A DNA stretch of 64,000 nt from an uncultured Actinomycetes bacterium (GTDB taxonomy: Bacteria > Actinomycetota > Thermoleophilia > Solirubrobacterales > 70-9): contig CAMLQY010000008.1 in the NCBI GenBank assembly GCA_946482365.1, positions 23,874 through 87,873 on the forward strand, written 5' to 3'. This document shows, one piece after another, positions 1 through 8,098 of this stretch; positions within the stretch are counted from its first letter, which is position 1, and every line of letters starts with the position of its first letter. Position numbers and translations under genes: made by a program. The notes under the pieces are model-generated. The model saw nothing but the letters and a program-made list of their open reading frames with translations. It was not told the origin of the DNA and made no database searches.

Positions 1-783
1 GAGTTCGCCGCCGCGCTGGAGGCACGTCCCGACCCCGACGGCGCTCTCGCCTGGGGCGTCGCTCGCTTCGAGCTGGGCTGTGGGAGGGGATCGGCGCTGG
101 AGGGCCTCAGCGACCATCTTCTTGCCCTGCGCGCCGTGCTCGACGGCCAGGGACCGGTCGGCGCGTCGCTGCCGATGCGCGCCTCGGCGCTGCTCGCGGG
201 CGAGGAGCTCGACCGGATCGAGGCTCGTGAGCGGATCGAGGCGGCGCTGGAGCTGGAGCGCTCGCTGATGAACGGCACCCAGTCGCTGCCCGGCCTCGCG
301 ATGGCGAGCTGGCTGGAGGAGGGGGTGCGGCGGATCCTGCGCGACGCGGCCCTCGGAGAGCTGGGCGCGGACCTCGGCACCGCCGCCGACGAGACCCTGA
401 TCGCGACCGGCCTGCAGGACGGCGACGGCGCGATCGTGGAGACGATTTCAGAGTTGGACACACCCGACACGGGAGAGGTGGAGGAGCCAGTGACGTCACA
501 TCATCAGCTGCACCGCGAGCCGGCGGACGAGCACGAGGGTCAGCCGACCCGCATCCTCGAGCCGGTCCCGGACGAGGGCGAGATCCGCATCACCGCGACC
601 GACTGGCTCGAGGAGGTCGAGGCCTCCGAGAGCACTCTCGACTTCCCTGCGATCGAGGGCGATGTCCAGCACCGCGAGCGAATCGACACCCCGCGCGTTC
701 GCCACCTCTTCCCGGTCCCCGAGGACGCGGACTGGGAAGTTCGGGAGCTCAAATACGACCACTACGACCGCGAGGCCGGCTAG
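1..783 (+). CDS. Conserved hypothetical protein, 5'-truncated by window edge
   Basis: The reading frame is open from base 1, so the true start lies outside the window. About 260 residues are visible. The first half is Leu/Ala/Glu-rich and looks alpha-helical; the second half is acidic and low in complexity, with a conserved-looking end (DWEVRELKYDHYDREAG). I see no signal peptide, membrane segment or catalytic motif and do not recognise the family. Its stop codon overlaps the stop of the convergent ArsA-type gene by 3 nt (shared CTAG). An internal GTG at 136 could be an alternative start, but codon use upstream of it looks equally coding. Confidence 0.6.
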   Translation, partial: EFAAALEARPDPDGALAWGVARFELGCGRGSALEGLSDHLLALRAVLDGQGPVGASLPMRASALLAGEELDRIEARERIEAALELERSLMNGTQSLPGLAMASWLEEGVRRILRDAALGELGADLGTAADETLIATGLQDGDGAIVETISELDTPDTGEVEEPVTSHHQLHREPADEHEGQPTRILEPVPDEGEIRITATDWLEEVEASESTLDFPAIEGDVQHRERIDTPRVRHLFPVPEDADWEVRELKYDHYDREAG

Positions 784-1931
784 GCCCGGCCAGCCGCGAG
801 TTCGATCCGCTCCTCGCTGCTGGCGAACAGGTAGCGGTTGATCTCGGTCAGGCCGGCGAGGTCGTGCACGTCCTCGTCCAGATATGGGACGCGGATCACA
901 CCGCTGGTTCGCAGCTCCTTCGCGAGGCGCTCGATGTTGCGGGCGTCGCGGTCGGCGAGCGCCTGGTAGTCGGCGAAGTTCCCGGCGACCCGGCCGGCGA
1001 GGTCCTCGTCGCCCAGCTTCTCGGCCAGCTCCGCCTCCAGGTCGTCACCGTCGCCGCGCAGGCGCTCGGCCGGATAGTGGACCTTGTTGACGATGACGCC
1101 GCCGAAAGGAAGCTTCGCCTCGACCAGCTTGCGGTGGAAGTAGACGGCCTCGTCGACAGGCTCGCCCTGCGGGCCGCAGACGACGAGGAAGCAGGTGCGG
1201 GGGTCGGCCAGGAGGCTGTTGACGCGCTTGGCGCGGGCCTGGAAGCCGTCGACCATGCCGCTGAAGGCGTTGAAGAACTCGGCCAGGTCGGCGAGCAGGT
1301 CGAAGCCGACGATGCGCTTGAAGACCGACAGCGCGACCGAGGCGCCGCGACCGGCGACCTTGGCGGCGAGCCCGGTCGGGCGCATGAAGACGCGCAGCGA
1401 GCGGCCTTCGATGAACTGGGTGAGGCGCCGCGGCGCGTCGAGGAAGTCGAGCGCGTTGCGGGTCGGCGGCGTGTCGAGGACGAGCAGGTCGAAGCGGCCC
1501 TCGGTGTGCAGCTCGAAGAGCTTCTCCATCGCCATGTACTCCTGCGAGCCGGCCAGGGCGCTGGAGATCTGCTGGTAGATGCGGTTGCCGAGGACCCGGT
1601 CGCGCGCCTCCTCGTCGGGCGCCTGGCGGGCGACGAGCTCGTCGAAGGTGGCCTTGGCGTCGAGCATCATCGCCCACAGCTCGCCCTTGATCTCGACCCC
1701 GTGGCGCTCGAACAGCGCCGGGTCGACCCGCCTGGCCTCGTTGCCCAGCTCCTTCAGCCCGAGCGAGTCGGCGAGCCGCTTCGCCGGGTCGATCGTCAGC
1801 ACGCAGACCTTCAGCCCGCTCGCGGCCATGCCGGCGGCGATCGCCGCCGAGGTCGTCGTCTTGCCCACCCCGCCCGAGCCGGCGCAGATGCAGATGTCCT
1901 TGCTTTCGAGGATCTCGCCGACGTGGGGCAT
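780..1931 (-). CDS. ArsA/Get3-family ATPase, second of a tandem pair
   Basis: SIMIBI-class P-loop ATPase of about 383 residues. The P-loop GSGGVGKTT lies near residues 18-26, the switch-like DPAKRL near 48 and LVLDTPPTRNAL near 150. Relatives in actinobacteria occur as tandem ArsA-like pairs (M. tuberculosis Rv3679/Rv3680, called BagA/BagB, Get3-like); a role in protein targeting or stress resistance is known for the family but not shown here. The usual signature lysine before GGVGKT is Ser (SGGVGKTT), unlike in its partner. No arsenite-binding Cys set is obvious, so it is probably not an arsenite pump ATPase. The ATG start overlaps the stop of the upstream gene (ATGA), indicating one operon. 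Confidence 0.85.
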   Translation of the reverse strand: MPHVGEILESKDICICAGSGGVGKTTTSAAIAAGMAASGLKVCVLTIDPAKRLADSLGLKELGNEARRVDPALFERHGVEIKGELWAMMLDAKATFDELVARQAPDEEARDRVLGNRIYQQISSALAGSQEYMAMEKLFELHTEGRFDLLVLDTPPTRNALDFLDAPRRLTQFIEGRSLRVFMRPTGLAAKVAGRGASVALSVFKRIVGFDLLADLAEFFNAFSGMVDGFQARAKRVNSLLADPRTCFLVVCGPQGEPVDEAVYFHRKLVEAKLPFGGVIVNKVHYPAERLRGDGDDLEAELAEKLGDEDLAGRVAGNFADYQALADRDARNIERLAKELRTSGVIRVPYLDEDVHDLAGLTEINRYLFASSEERIELAAGRA

Positions 1932-2917
1932 CAGCCGAGCCTCCTCGCCAGCCGCTCCGCCGCCTCGACCCCGAGCTCGGGCTCGAAGAGGAAGGGCAGG
2001 GTCTTGACCGGGGCCGTCACCCGGCGCCGCAGGCGGGCGAGCTGGGCGCGCTGCGAGCGGGCGCGGTTGTGCTCGGAGACGGCCGCCCGCGCCGCCGCCC
2101 GCACGGAGCCGTTCTGGCCGGCGGCGAGCTCCGCCAGCCGCTCCGCCTCCTCCGGGGAGAAGCGCTCTGGGTAGAGCCCGTTCATGTAGACGCGGTCGAC
2201 CGCGACGCCGACCTCGTCGCGGAGGTCCTGCTCGAGCGCCGCCGACTCGTTCACCGGCATCTCCTCGGGCAGGGCGACGATCGCGACGCCGGTGTGCGCG
2301 TGGTCGGTGATCAGCCGGTCCAGCTGCTGGGCCTGGGAGTGGATCGGGCCGACGCGGGCGATCGCGGCGAAGGTCCGCGGCGTCTGCAGGAAGCCGATCC
2401 CGTGTCCGGTCGCGGGGGCGTCGACGATCACCAGGTCGTACCTGCGCCCCCTCTTCACCTTGCGGTCGGGCTGGGTCAGCTCCCAGATCTTGCCGATCGT
2501 CACCAGCTCCTTCAGCCCCGGCGTGGCGGCGGCGAGGTAGTTGAAGATGCGGCTGCGGAAGAGCATGTCGCGCGCCGCGCGGACTTTCAGCTGCAGCAGC
2601 ACGTACTCGCGCATCGACTCGTCGGGGTCGATCGAGATCGACCAGAGGTTCTCCGCCATCTCGACCTCGTGGAAGCCGACTTCGGCGTGCTCGAAGATGC
2701 GCGAGGCGTTCTCCTGCGCGGAGACCTCGCAGACGATCGTGCGCTTGCCTTCGGCGGCGGCGCGCAGGCCCAGTGCCACCGCGACCGTGGTCTTGCCGAC
2801 TCCGCCCTTGCCGGTGACGAAGACCAGCCGCTTGTCGAGAAGTTCGGTTACCGGGTGATTCCTAGCAATTTCTCGGTCCAGCAGGAAAAGAGGGTGGTCA
2901 TGCGAATACCCGCGCAA
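1931..2917 (-). CDS. ArsA/Get3-family ATPase, first of a tandem pair
   Basis: ArsA-like ATPase with a canonical deviant Walker A (TGKGGVGKTT) near residues 35-44 and a switch II-like DLVIVDAPATGHG near 162. It probably acts as a homo- or heterodimer with the downstream paralogue. The start is uncertain. The longest frame begins at TTG 2917, directly abutting the divergent parA start at 2917, which leaves no room for a promoter. A later start close to the MTELLDK-like segment (about residue 24) would match family lengths better but has no ATG/GTG. Whatever the start, the two divergent genes share a very short regulatory region. Confidence 0.85.
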   Translation of the reverse strand: MRGYSHDHPLFLLDREIARNHPVTELLDKRLVFVTGKGGVGKTTVAVALGLRAAAEGKRTIVCEVSAQENASRIFEHAEVGFHEVEMAENLWSISIDPDESMREYVLLQLKVRAARDMLFRSRIFNYLAAATPGLKELVTIGKIWELTQPDRKVKRGRRYDLVIVDAPATGHGIGFLQTPRTFAAIARVGPIHSQAQQLDRLITDHAHTGVAIVALPEEMPVNESAALEQDLRDEVGVAVDRVYMNGLYPERFSPEEAERLAELAAGQNGSVRAAARAAVSEHNRARSQRAQLARLRRRVTAPVKTLPFLFEPELGVEAAERLARRLG

Positions 2918-4026
2918 TGGGATTCCTGAGCCGCAAGAGCAAGTTCAAGTCAACCGCCGTCGAGGAGCCGCATCCGATCGTGGAGGAGCTGGAGGGGATG
3001 GAGGAAGCCGTGCCCGAGCAGCACGAGCCGCGGCCGCCCGCGGGTCCTGTCGCGGGGCAGGACTCCTCGTCCTCGCAGGCTGCGGGCGAGGAGCCCAGCC
3101 CCACGCCACCCGCGGGAGAGGCGGTTGAGGCTGTCGCGCCTGCAACCTCCATTGTCCAAGCTGAGGTGGTGGAGCCCGAGCCGGAGAGGTTCATGCCCCG
3201 GGACCTGCTTGCTCCGAGTCGGCATGAGGTCGTGGTCGAGCGGGCTGAGCCTGAGGCGCCCTTGAGGCATGCCGAGGTGATCGCGTTTGCGAACCAGAAG
3301 GGCGGGGTGGCGAAGACCACCACGACCCTGAACCTGGCCGTGGCCTTTGCCGAGTCCGGGCACCGGGTGCTCTGCGTCGATCTGGACCCGCAGGGGAACC
3401 TGACGATGAGCCAGGGGATCGACCCGGATAAGGTCGAGAAGAGCCTTTACGACGTGCTCGTGCACGACATGCCGATCAGCGAGATCATCCAGCGCCGCGA
3501 GATCGACATCGCCGTCGCCTCGATCGACCTGGCCGGGGCGGAGATCGCGATGAGCACCAAGATCGGCCGCGAGCGCTCGCTGGAGAAGGCGCTGAAGGAG
3601 GTCTCCGGCGACTACGACTTCGTCTGCATCGACACGCCGCCCAGCCTCGGCTTGCTGACCATCAACGCGCTGACCGCGGCGAACAAGGTGATCGTCCCGG
3701 TGCAGTGCGAGTATCTCTCCATGCGCGGGCTGGTCCAGCTCCAGAACACGCTGAAGATGATCCAGGAGAACCTCAACCCGGACGTCCGGATCGAGGGCAT
3801 CCTGCCGACCATGCTCGACACGCGGACCGTCCACGCCAAGGAGGCGGTGGAGATCCTCGAGGAGAACTTCGGCGAGCTCGTCTTCAAGTCCCGCATCCGC
3901 AAGACGATCAAATTCGCCGAGGCGCCCGTGAAAGGCGCCAGCGTGCTCAAGTACGATTCCGCCAGCAGCGCCGCGAACTACTACCGGGACTTGGCCAAGG
4001 AGGTTCTGGCACATGAGTCGTCGTGA
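2917..4026 (+). CDS. parA: ParA/Soj-family ATPase with long disordered N-terminus
   Basis: Chromosome- or cargo-positioning ATPase. The ParA domain starts near residue 121 (EVIAFANQKGGVAKTT, deviant Walker A with signature Lys), followed by CVDLDPQGNL (Walker A') and FVCIDTPPSLG (Walker B). It covers about 250 residues, the normal size. The first 120 residues are acidic, Pro-rich and probably disordered; residues about 42-67 are encoded by a repeat also found in the next gene. The stop overlaps the ftsZ start by 14 nt, so the two are translationally coupled. No parB lies nearby, so a role in FtsZ or division-site positioning (MipZ/MinD-like) is inference; plain segregation ParA is the alternative. 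Confidence 0.88.
   Translation: MGFLSRKSKFKSTAVEEPHPIVEELEGMEEAVPEQHEPRPPAGPVAGQDSSSSQAAGEEPSPTPPAGEAVEAVAPATSIVQAEVVEPEPERFMPRDLLAPSRHEVVVERAEPEAPLRHAEVIAFANQKGGVAKTTTTLNLAVAFAESGHRVLCVDLDPQGNLTMSQGIDPDKVEKSLYDVLVHDMPISEIIQRREIDIAVASIDLAGAEIAMSTKIGRERSLEKALKEVSGDYDFVCIDTPPSLGLLTINALTAANKVIVPVQCEYLSMRGLVQLQNTLKMIQENLNPDVRIEGILPTMLDTRTVHAKEAVEILEENFGELVFKSRIRKTIKFAEAPVKGASVLKYDSASSAANYYRDLAKEVLAHESS
3040..3118 (+). repeat. In-frame palindromic repeat, copy 1 (inside parA)
   Basis: About 79 bp nearly identical to 4100-4178 in ftsZ: 57 contiguous identical bases, then three mismatches. It contains two dyads: GTCCTG-N8-CAGGAC at 3044-3063 and CTCCTCG with CGAGGAG at 3063-3093. Both copies are read in the same frame and give PAGPVAGQDSSSSQAAGEEP in disordered linkers. 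Confidence 0.85.
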
Positions 4027-5407
4027 CAAGCGGGCCAGTATGCGGGAGGGGCCTCTCTCGGACCTCTTTCGGTCGACTTCTGACGAGCGGGACCGGCCAG
4101 CGGGTCCTGTCGCGGGGCAGGACTCCTCGTCCTCGCAGGCTGCGGGCGAGGAGCCCAACCCCGCGCCACCCGCTGGAGATGCGCCTGGCGCGGGAGCCTC
4201 CGGGTCGTCCGAGACCCCTCCCGAGCGGTTGAAGCGGGTTTTCTCCGAGGAGCCGCGCTCTTCTCGCCGGGAGATCGAGCCGGTGGTCGAAGCGCCGCGG
4301 TACGGGCGGGAGGAGCCGGAGTACGAGCCGCCGGGAAGTGGTGAGCCGCATCAGCCCGTCATCCGGGTGGTGGGCGTGGGCGGCGGTGGAGTCAATGCCG
4401 TAAACCGTATGGTCGAGGCCCGGATTCCCGGGGTCGAGTTCATGGCGGTCAACACCGACCTTCAGTCGCTGCAGCTCTGCATGGCCGATGTCACCGTCCA
4501 CATCGGCGAAGAGCAGACGCGCGGCCTCGGCGCCGGCGCCGACCCCGAGCTCGGCCACCGTTCCGCCTTCGAGGAGCAGGACAAGATCAAGCGCCTGCTG
4601 AAGGGATCCGACATGGTCTTCGTCGCCGCCGGCGCCGGCGGCGGCACCGGCACGGGCGCCGCCCCGGTCATCGCCCGCCTCGCCCGCGAGGTCGGCGCAC
4701 TCACGGTCGGCATCGTCACCAAGCCGTTCAGCTTCGAGGGCAGCCGCCGAGGCAATCAGGCCAACAAGGGCATCGAGGAACTTGCGGCGGAGGTCGACAC
4801 CCTGATCGTCGTCCCCAACGACCGCCTGCTCGAGGTGCTCGACCAGCAGACCTCGATGGTCGAGGCCTTCCAGGTCGCCGACGACGTCCTGCGTCAGGGC
4901 GTCCAGGGAGTCTCTGACCTGGTCACCCTTCCCGCCGTGATCAACCTCGACTTCGCCGACGTGCGCACGATCATGTCCGAAGCCGGCCGGGCGCTGCTCG
5001 GCATCGGCATGGGCCACGGCAACGAGCGGGCGGTGCTGGCTGCCGAAAAAGCGATCTCCTCGCCCCTGCTCGAGACCTCGATGGAGGGCGCGCGGTCGAT
5101 CCTGCTCTCGATCACCGGTGGTGCCGACCTCTCCCTGGTCGAGGTCAGCGAGGCCGCGAAGCTCGTCGGCGAGGCGGCCCATCCCGACGCCAACATCATC
5201 TTCGGCGCCAACGTCGACGAGGAGCTCAAGGACCAGGTCTGGGTGACCGTCGTGGCCACCCGCTTCGACGGCCGTCCCGCGCCCAAGCGCGCGGTTGCCG
5301 AGCCGACGATTCGTCGCATGGCGGACAGCGGCCGGGGCCGCCCGCCGCGCTCCGAGAAGGCCGGCGAGCTCGGCGCGCTGGAAGTCCCCGAGTTCCTCCC
5401 CGGCTAG
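4013..5407 (+). CDS. ftsZ: Cell division GTPase FtsZ with N-terminal extension
   Basis: Tubulin-like GTPase that polymerises into the division ring. The core starts near residue 117 (IRVVGVGGGGVNAVNRM). The tubulin signature GAGGGTGTGAAP lies near 204-215 and the T7 loop NLDFADVRTIM near 315. The C-terminal peptide LEVPEFL matches the conserved tail that binds FtsZ partners. The core has normal length; the extra ~115 N-terminal residues are acidic and Pro/Ser-rich, and part of them comes from the repeat shared with parA. It sits outside a dcw cluster, in an operon behind parA. Whether it is the only ftsZ of the genome or a second copy cannot be seen here. Confidence 0.93.
   Translation: MSRRDKRASMREGPLSDLFRSTSDERDRPAGPVAGQDSSSSQAAGEEPNPAPPAGDAPGAGASGSSETPPERLKRVFSEEPRSSRREIEPVVEAPRYGREEPEYEPPGSGEPHQPVIRVVGVGGGGVNAVNRMVEARIPGVEFMAVNTDLQSLQLCMADVTVHIGEEQTRGLGAGADPELGHRSAFEEQDKIKRLLKGSDMVFVAAGAGGGTGTGAAPVIARLAREVGALTVGIVTKPFSFEGSRRGNQANKGIEELAAEVDTLIVVPNDRLLEVLDQQTSMVEAFQVADDVLRQGVQGVSDLVTLPAVINLDFADVRTIMSEAGRALLGIGMGHGNERAVLAAEKAISSPLLETSMEGARSILLSITGGADLSLVEVSEAAKLVGEAAHPDANIIFGANVDEELKDQVWVTVVATRFDGRPAPKRAVAEPTIRRMADSGRGRPPRSEKAGELGALEVPEFLPG
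4100..4178 (+). repeat. In-frame palindromic repeat, copy 2 (inside ftsZ)
   Basis: Second copy of the element at 3040-3118, displaced by 1060 bp and in the same codon frame. Differences are limited to three substitutions near the 3' end. It encodes residues about 30-55 of the FtsZ extension. Confidence 0.85.
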
Positions 5408-5423
5408 CCCCGGAACCCGGCTC

Positions 5424-6929
5424 ATGAGCGGGGTCGTCGCCGCGGGGCACCCGGTCACCGCCGAGGTGGGAGCCGACGTCCTGCGCTCAGGAGGCAACGC
5501 GGTCGATGCCGCGGTCTGCGCCGTGCTCGCGTCCTTCGCCGCCGAGAGCCCCCTGACCGGCTTCGGGGCCGGCGGCTTCATGATGGTCCACCGCGGCGAG
5601 GAGACCGTGTTGCTCGACTTCTTCGTCGCCGCCCCCGGTGCCGACGGGATCGAACGGAGGGCAGAGCTGGTTCCGGTTCCCGTCCACTTCGATGCCGAGA
5701 CGGTGCAGACGTTCTACGTCGGACCGGCCTCCTGCGGGGTGCCGGGGACGGCGGCGGGGCTCGAGCAGGCCGTGGCGCGGTTCGGAACGATCCCGCTGGC
5801 CGAGCTCGTCGAGCCTGCGGTGCGGCTCGCCAGGGAGGGCGCGCCGGTCAATGCCGAGCAGGCCTACATCCTCGACATCCTCGAGCCGATCCACGCCCGG
5901 CTCGAGGGCACGCGCGCGCTCTACGCGCCGGCGGGGAGGACCCTGCGCGAGGGCGATCTCTTCCGCTTCGGTGAGCTTGCCGAGGCACTCGAACGCTTCG
6001 CAGCCGAGGGCTCGGAGACCTTCTACCGCGGCGAGGTCGCGGCGGCGCTGAGCGACTTCGTGGTCGAGCACGGCGGCGCGCTCGGGTCAGGGGACCTGGC
6101 CGGCTACGAGGCGATCGAGCGCCAGCCGATACGCACGGCCTTCCGGGGGACCGAAGTGCTGACCAACCCGCCGCCCTCCTCGGGGGGGATCCTGATCGCC
6201 TACTGCCTCGGCCTGCTCGAGAGGCTGGGGGAGGGCAGCGGGCCCGAGCAGCTCGTCGCCGCGATGGGCGCCGCCAACGACGCCCGCGGCGAGGCCTTCG
6301 CCGAGGCTCTGTACGGGGAGGGGCTGGAGGCGAGCCTGCTCGACCCCGGCGGCCTCGATCTCGCGGCCGGGGACCTGCTCGGCTCGACCACCCACATCTC
6401 GGTGCTCGACGGCGACGGGATGTGCGCCAGCGTCACCTGCTCCAATGGCTCGGGCTCGGGAGTGCTGGTCCCGGGCACCGGGGTGATCCTCAACAACATG
6501 CTAGGGGAGGAGGACCTGAACCCGCTCGGGTTCCACGCGATCGCCCCCGGCCGCCGCGTGCCCTCGATGATGGCCCCGACCGTGGTCCTGCGCGACGGCG
6601 AGATCGCGCTCGGGCTCGGCAGCGCCGGCTCGAACCGGATCCGCTCGGCGATCCTGCAGACGATCGTGCGCGCGGTCGAGCAGGGGATGGCGGCCGAGGA
6701 GGCGGTACGGGCGCCGCGCCTGCATTACGAGGCCGGCGTGGTCCAGGCCGAGCCCGGAATCGAGGGGGAGGCCCTGGACCGGATCGAGGCCCGCGGCGTG
6801 CCGGTCCTGCGCCGCCCGGCGATCAACCTCTTCTTCGGCGGCGTGCAGGCGGTGGCCCGCGATCGCGTTACGGGTGTGTTGAGCGGCGGCGGCGACCCGC
6901 GCCGCGGCGGTAGCGTGGCGCACGCATGA
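5424..6929 (+). CDS. ggt: Gamma-glutamyltransferase family protein
   Basis: Ntn-hydrolase that cleaves or transfers gamma-glutamyl groups (glutathione-like substrates). About 501 residues: GGNAVDAAVCAVL near 24, then the autoprocessing site GSTTHISV near 320, where the Thr becomes the nucleophile of the small subunit. GLGSAGSNRIRSAILQ near 393 and the final GGGDPRRGG are typical of the family. No signal peptide is visible, so a cytoplasmic form is likely. ATG 5424 is chosen because the longer frame would run into ftsZ. It lies 16 nt behind ftsZ and overlaps the next gene (ATGA). Actinobacterial members may act on other gamma-glutamyl compounds. Confidence 0.9.
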   Translation: MSGVVAAGHPVTAEVGADVLRSGGNAVDAAVCAVLASFAAESPLTGFGAGGFMMVHRGEETVLLDFFVAAPGADGIERRAELVPVPVHFDAETVQTFYVGPASCGVPGTAAGLEQAVARFGTIPLAELVEPAVRLAREGAPVNAEQAYILDILEPIHARLEGTRALYAPAGRTLREGDLFRFGELAEALERFAAEGSETFYRGEVAAALSDFVVEHGGALGSGDLAGYEAIERQPIRTAFRGTEVLTNPPPSSGGILIAYCLGLLERLGEGSGPEQLVAAMGAANDARGEAFAEALYGEGLEASLLDPGGLDLAAGDLLGSTTHISVLDGDGMCASVTCSNGSGSGVLVPGTGVILNNMLGEEDLNPLGFHAIAPGRRVPSMMAPTVVLRDGEIALGLGSAGSNRIRSAILQTIVRAVEQGMAAEEAVRAPRLHYEAGVVQAEPGIEGEALDRIEARGVPVLRRPAINLFFGGVQAVARDRVTGVLSGGGDPRRGGSVAHA

Positions 6930-8035
6930 TCGATTTCGAGGCAGAGGGCCTGCTCGACGGACTCGACGGAGAGGCTCGCACGGCACGCCTGGACCTGCTC
7001 CAGCGGCTGGCCGGCGAAGGGGTGCCGCTGGAAGAGCTGCGCGAAGCCGTTGCGGCGGGTCGCCTCACCCTGCTGCCGGTCGAGCGGGGGATCGCCGGCG
7101 ACGGTCCCCGCTACACGCCTCGAGAGGTCGCCGAGATCTCCGAAGCCGACCTCGACCTACTGCAGCATGCCAGCGCGGCCTTGGGGCTGCCGTATCCCGA
7201 TCCCGACGAGCGGGCGCTGAACGAGGCCGACCTCGACGCCGCCCGCCGGGTCAAGGCCTTCCTCGACGCCGGCCTTCCGCAGGACGGGATCATCCAGGTG
7301 GCGCGGACGATCGGCATGGGGACGGCCCGGGTCGCCGACGCGAACCGCGAGCTGATCCGGCGCACCCTGATGCAGCCGGGCGACACCGAGCGCGACCTGG
7401 CGCTGCGCTTTGCCGCCGCCGCCGAGCACATGCTGCCGATCTTCGAGCCGACCCTGCTCTACGCCCAGCGCGCCCACCTGCTCGAGCAGATCCGCCGCGA
7501 CGTGATCGGCACCGCCGACCTCGCCTCGGGCGAGCTGGGGGCCACCGCGGAGATCTCGGTCTGCTTCGCCGACCTGGTCGGCTTCACCAAGCTCGGCGAG
7601 GAGATAGCGCCGGAAGAGCTCGGCCTCGTCGCCGGCCGGCTCGAGGAGATGGCGAGCGCGGTGGCCGAGCCGCCCGTGCGCCTGGTGAAGACGATCGGCG
7701 ACGCGGCGATGCTGGTCTCCCCCGATGCCGAGGCGATGACCGACGCGGCGCTGCGCCTGGTCGAGGCCTCCGAGGAGGAGGGCGAGGAGTTCCCGAGCCT
7801 GCGAGCCGGAATCGCCCGGGGTCACGCGCTCGCCCAGACCGGCGACTTCTACGGCCGCCCGGTCAACCTCGCCAGCCGCATCACCGGGATCGCCAAGCCG
7901 GGCAGCGTCCTCGTCGACCGCGACGCGAGGGACGCGGCCCCCGACGCCTTCGAGTACTCCTTCGCGGGCGAGCGCCGCCTCAAGGGCGTCGAATCCCGCT
8001 GCAAGCTCTACCGCGTGCGCCGCGGCGAGCTCTAA
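6926..8035 (+). CDS. Class III adenylate/guanylate cyclase with N-terminal regulatory domain
   Basis: About 369 residues. Residues 1-185 resemble the helical regulatory domain found in actinobacterial cyclases such as M. tuberculosis Rv1264. Residues 195-365 form a class III cyclase domain, with metal ligands in CFADLVGFTKLG (first Asp) and KTIGDAAMLVS (second Asp), and GRPVNLASRI near 313. It should make cAMP from ATP; the substrate-specifying residues are not certain, so cGMP cannot be excluded. It is soluble, with no membrane segments. It is coupled to the gamma-glutamyltransferase gene by an ATGA overlap. Confidence 0.88.
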   Translation: MIDFEAEGLLDGLDGEARTARLDLLQRLAGEGVPLEELREAVAAGRLTLLPVERGIAGDGPRYTPREVAEISEADLDLLQHASAALGLPYPDPDERALNEADLDAARRVKAFLDAGLPQDGIIQVARTIGMGTARVADANRELIRRTLMQPGDTERDLALRFAAAAEHMLPIFEPTLLYAQRAHLLEQIRRDVIGTADLASGELGATAEISVCFADLVGFTKLGEEIAPEELGLVAGRLEEMASAVAEPPVRLVKTIGDAAMLVSPDAEAMTDAALRLVEASEEEGEEFPSLRAGIARGHALAQTGDFYGRPVNLASRITGIAKPGSVLVDRDARDAAPDAFEYSFAGERRLKGVESRCKLYRVRRGEL

Positions 8036-8053
8036 CTGGGGGGTGAGAATTGC

Positions 8054-8098
8054 TCGTTGAAGCCTTGTATGCGCATGGCGCGCAAAAGGTTTCAACGA
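8054..8098 (+). repeat. Palindrome at the start of the AbiEi-like gene
   Basis: TCGTTGAA (8054-8061) pairs with TTCAACGA (8091-8098), then CCTT with AAGG and TGCGC with GCGCA around a short centre. Every candidate start codon of the downstream gene (TTG 8057, ATG 8069, ATG 8075) lies inside it. It matches the palindrome at 8987-9023 in about two thirds of positions, with paired changes that keep the stem. Confidence 0.75.

Noticed and set aside
864..2174. Long plus-strand open frame across the ArsA-type genes
   Set aside because: Opposite to two well-supported ATPase genes; long antisense frames are expected at this GC content.
2950..5581. Two long minus-strand frames across parA and ftsZ
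   Set aside because: Composition is His/Arg/Asp-rich without domains; parA and ftsZ motifs on the plus strand are decisive.
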